Shown here piece by piece: positions 63,845 through 64,000 of a stretch of 64,000 bases of DNA. Positions within the stretch are counted from its first letter, which is position 1. Each line of letters opens with the position of its first letter. Location: the NCBI GenBank assembly GCA_030068145.1, contig JAPJBO010000056.1, positions 422,132-486,131 on the forward strand. The letters are read 5' to 3'. The position numbers were made by a program, and so were the translations under genes. Under the pieces are notes generated by a model. The model was not told the origin of the DNA. It searched no databases and saw only the letters and a list, made by a program, of their open reading frames with translations. This DNA is from Diplonema papillatum. Taxonomy: Eukaryota > Euglenozoa > Diplonemea > Diplonemida > Diplonemidae.

Positions 63845-63987
63845 GGAACTTTTTGTACGTGAGTACAAGTCTTCTTTTCGAAGGTGTTCCTGAGCGGTCG
63901 TAGAGGTTGACTAATCGATAATAAAAGAATCTTCATTTTCTTTTCACTTGCTGTAACAGTTAGTGTGGGAAAATGAAGACCTCCTTT
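63845..63987 (-). repeat. Split direct repeat X1 (143 bp), 5' end of DIRS element 2
   Basis: Matches 58822-58964. The element ends at TTT (63985-63987); host sequence GTTTTTTCC follows. Confidence 0.93.
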
Positions 63988-64000
63988 GTTTTTTCCAAGA

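Larger units (their letters stand above)
57519..63987 (-). mobile_element. DIRS-class retrotransposon 2 with split direct repeats, about 6.5 kb
   Basis: Same plan as element 1 on the minus strand: X1 (63987-63845), minisatellite leader (about 63650-62840), gag (62760-61531), RT/RNase H (61530-59308), Y1 (59095-58962), X2 (58964-58822), tyrosine recombinase (58799-57663), Y2 (57652-57519). X is 143 bp and Y 134 bp; copies look identical. Y1 and X2 share TTT at 58962-58964. Proteins and repeats are not obviously similar in sequence to element 1, so it is a separate lineage. The recombinase frame has one internal TAA. Confidence 0.9.

Overview
The window is nuclear DNA of a eukaryote, most likely a unicellular alga or other protist. 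Its genes have GT-AG introns, with donors often GTATG and acceptors CAG. It carries an apple/PAN-like type I membrane protein, a DIS3L2-type exonuclease with a poly-Q head, and many retroelements of the DIRS and Penelope classes. An alveolate or stramenopile alga such as a chromerid would fit, but that is a guess from style only. No bacterial operon, CRISPR array or confident RNA gene was seen.

Layout. 1-1669: nothing recognised. 1670-11288 (minus): a nine-exon DIS3L2-like 3'-5' exoribonuclease; intron 1 holds an antisense AMP-binding-domain fragment and dispersed repeats. 12353-14341 (minus): a single-exon class 3 lipase-like membrane protein whose serine position is Gly. 15394-17347 and 29146-31812 (minus): two blocks of coiled-coil exons with compatible phase, probably one gene with an 11.8-kb intron. 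That intron contains a foldback-like element (about 17886-27062) with a 7.1-kb DIRS-class retrotransposon (19486-26622) inserted in it, plus other repeat arrays. 31900-39780: gene-poor, with foldback-like arrays, a MITE-like element and a degenerate tRNA-like sequence. 39783-43354 (minus): a two-exon apple/PAN-like receptor-type protein. 43660-47906: a 4.2-kb element with inverted arms of about 600 bp and further inverted-repeat elements nested inside. 48191-56622: a Penelope-like element fused to a deubiquitinase, lying between two apparently identical 376-bp direct repeats. 57519-63987: a second DIRS-class retrotransposon.

The most interesting material is in the mobile elements. (1) The Penelope-like ORF (48844-53301) has an N-terminal GIY-YIG nuclease, a reverse transcriptase, an apparently intact USP-type ubiquitin protease and a C-terminal zinc finger in one 1485-residue frame. 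(2) The two DIRS-class elements differ in sequence but share one plan: X1, minisatellite leader, gag, RT/RNase H, Y1/X2 with a 3-bp overlap, tyrosine recombinase, Y2. (3) In both, gag and RT are in the same frame, separated only by one UGA and then an open stretch of 61 or 73 codons, which suggests expression by UGA readthrough. (4) Several unrelated elements have ends built of tandem-repeat arrays in inverted orientation, the foldback style.

Exon boundaries were placed by eye from splice signals, codon phase and remembered family features. No search or alignment was run, so identities, family names and novelty are judgements from reading.
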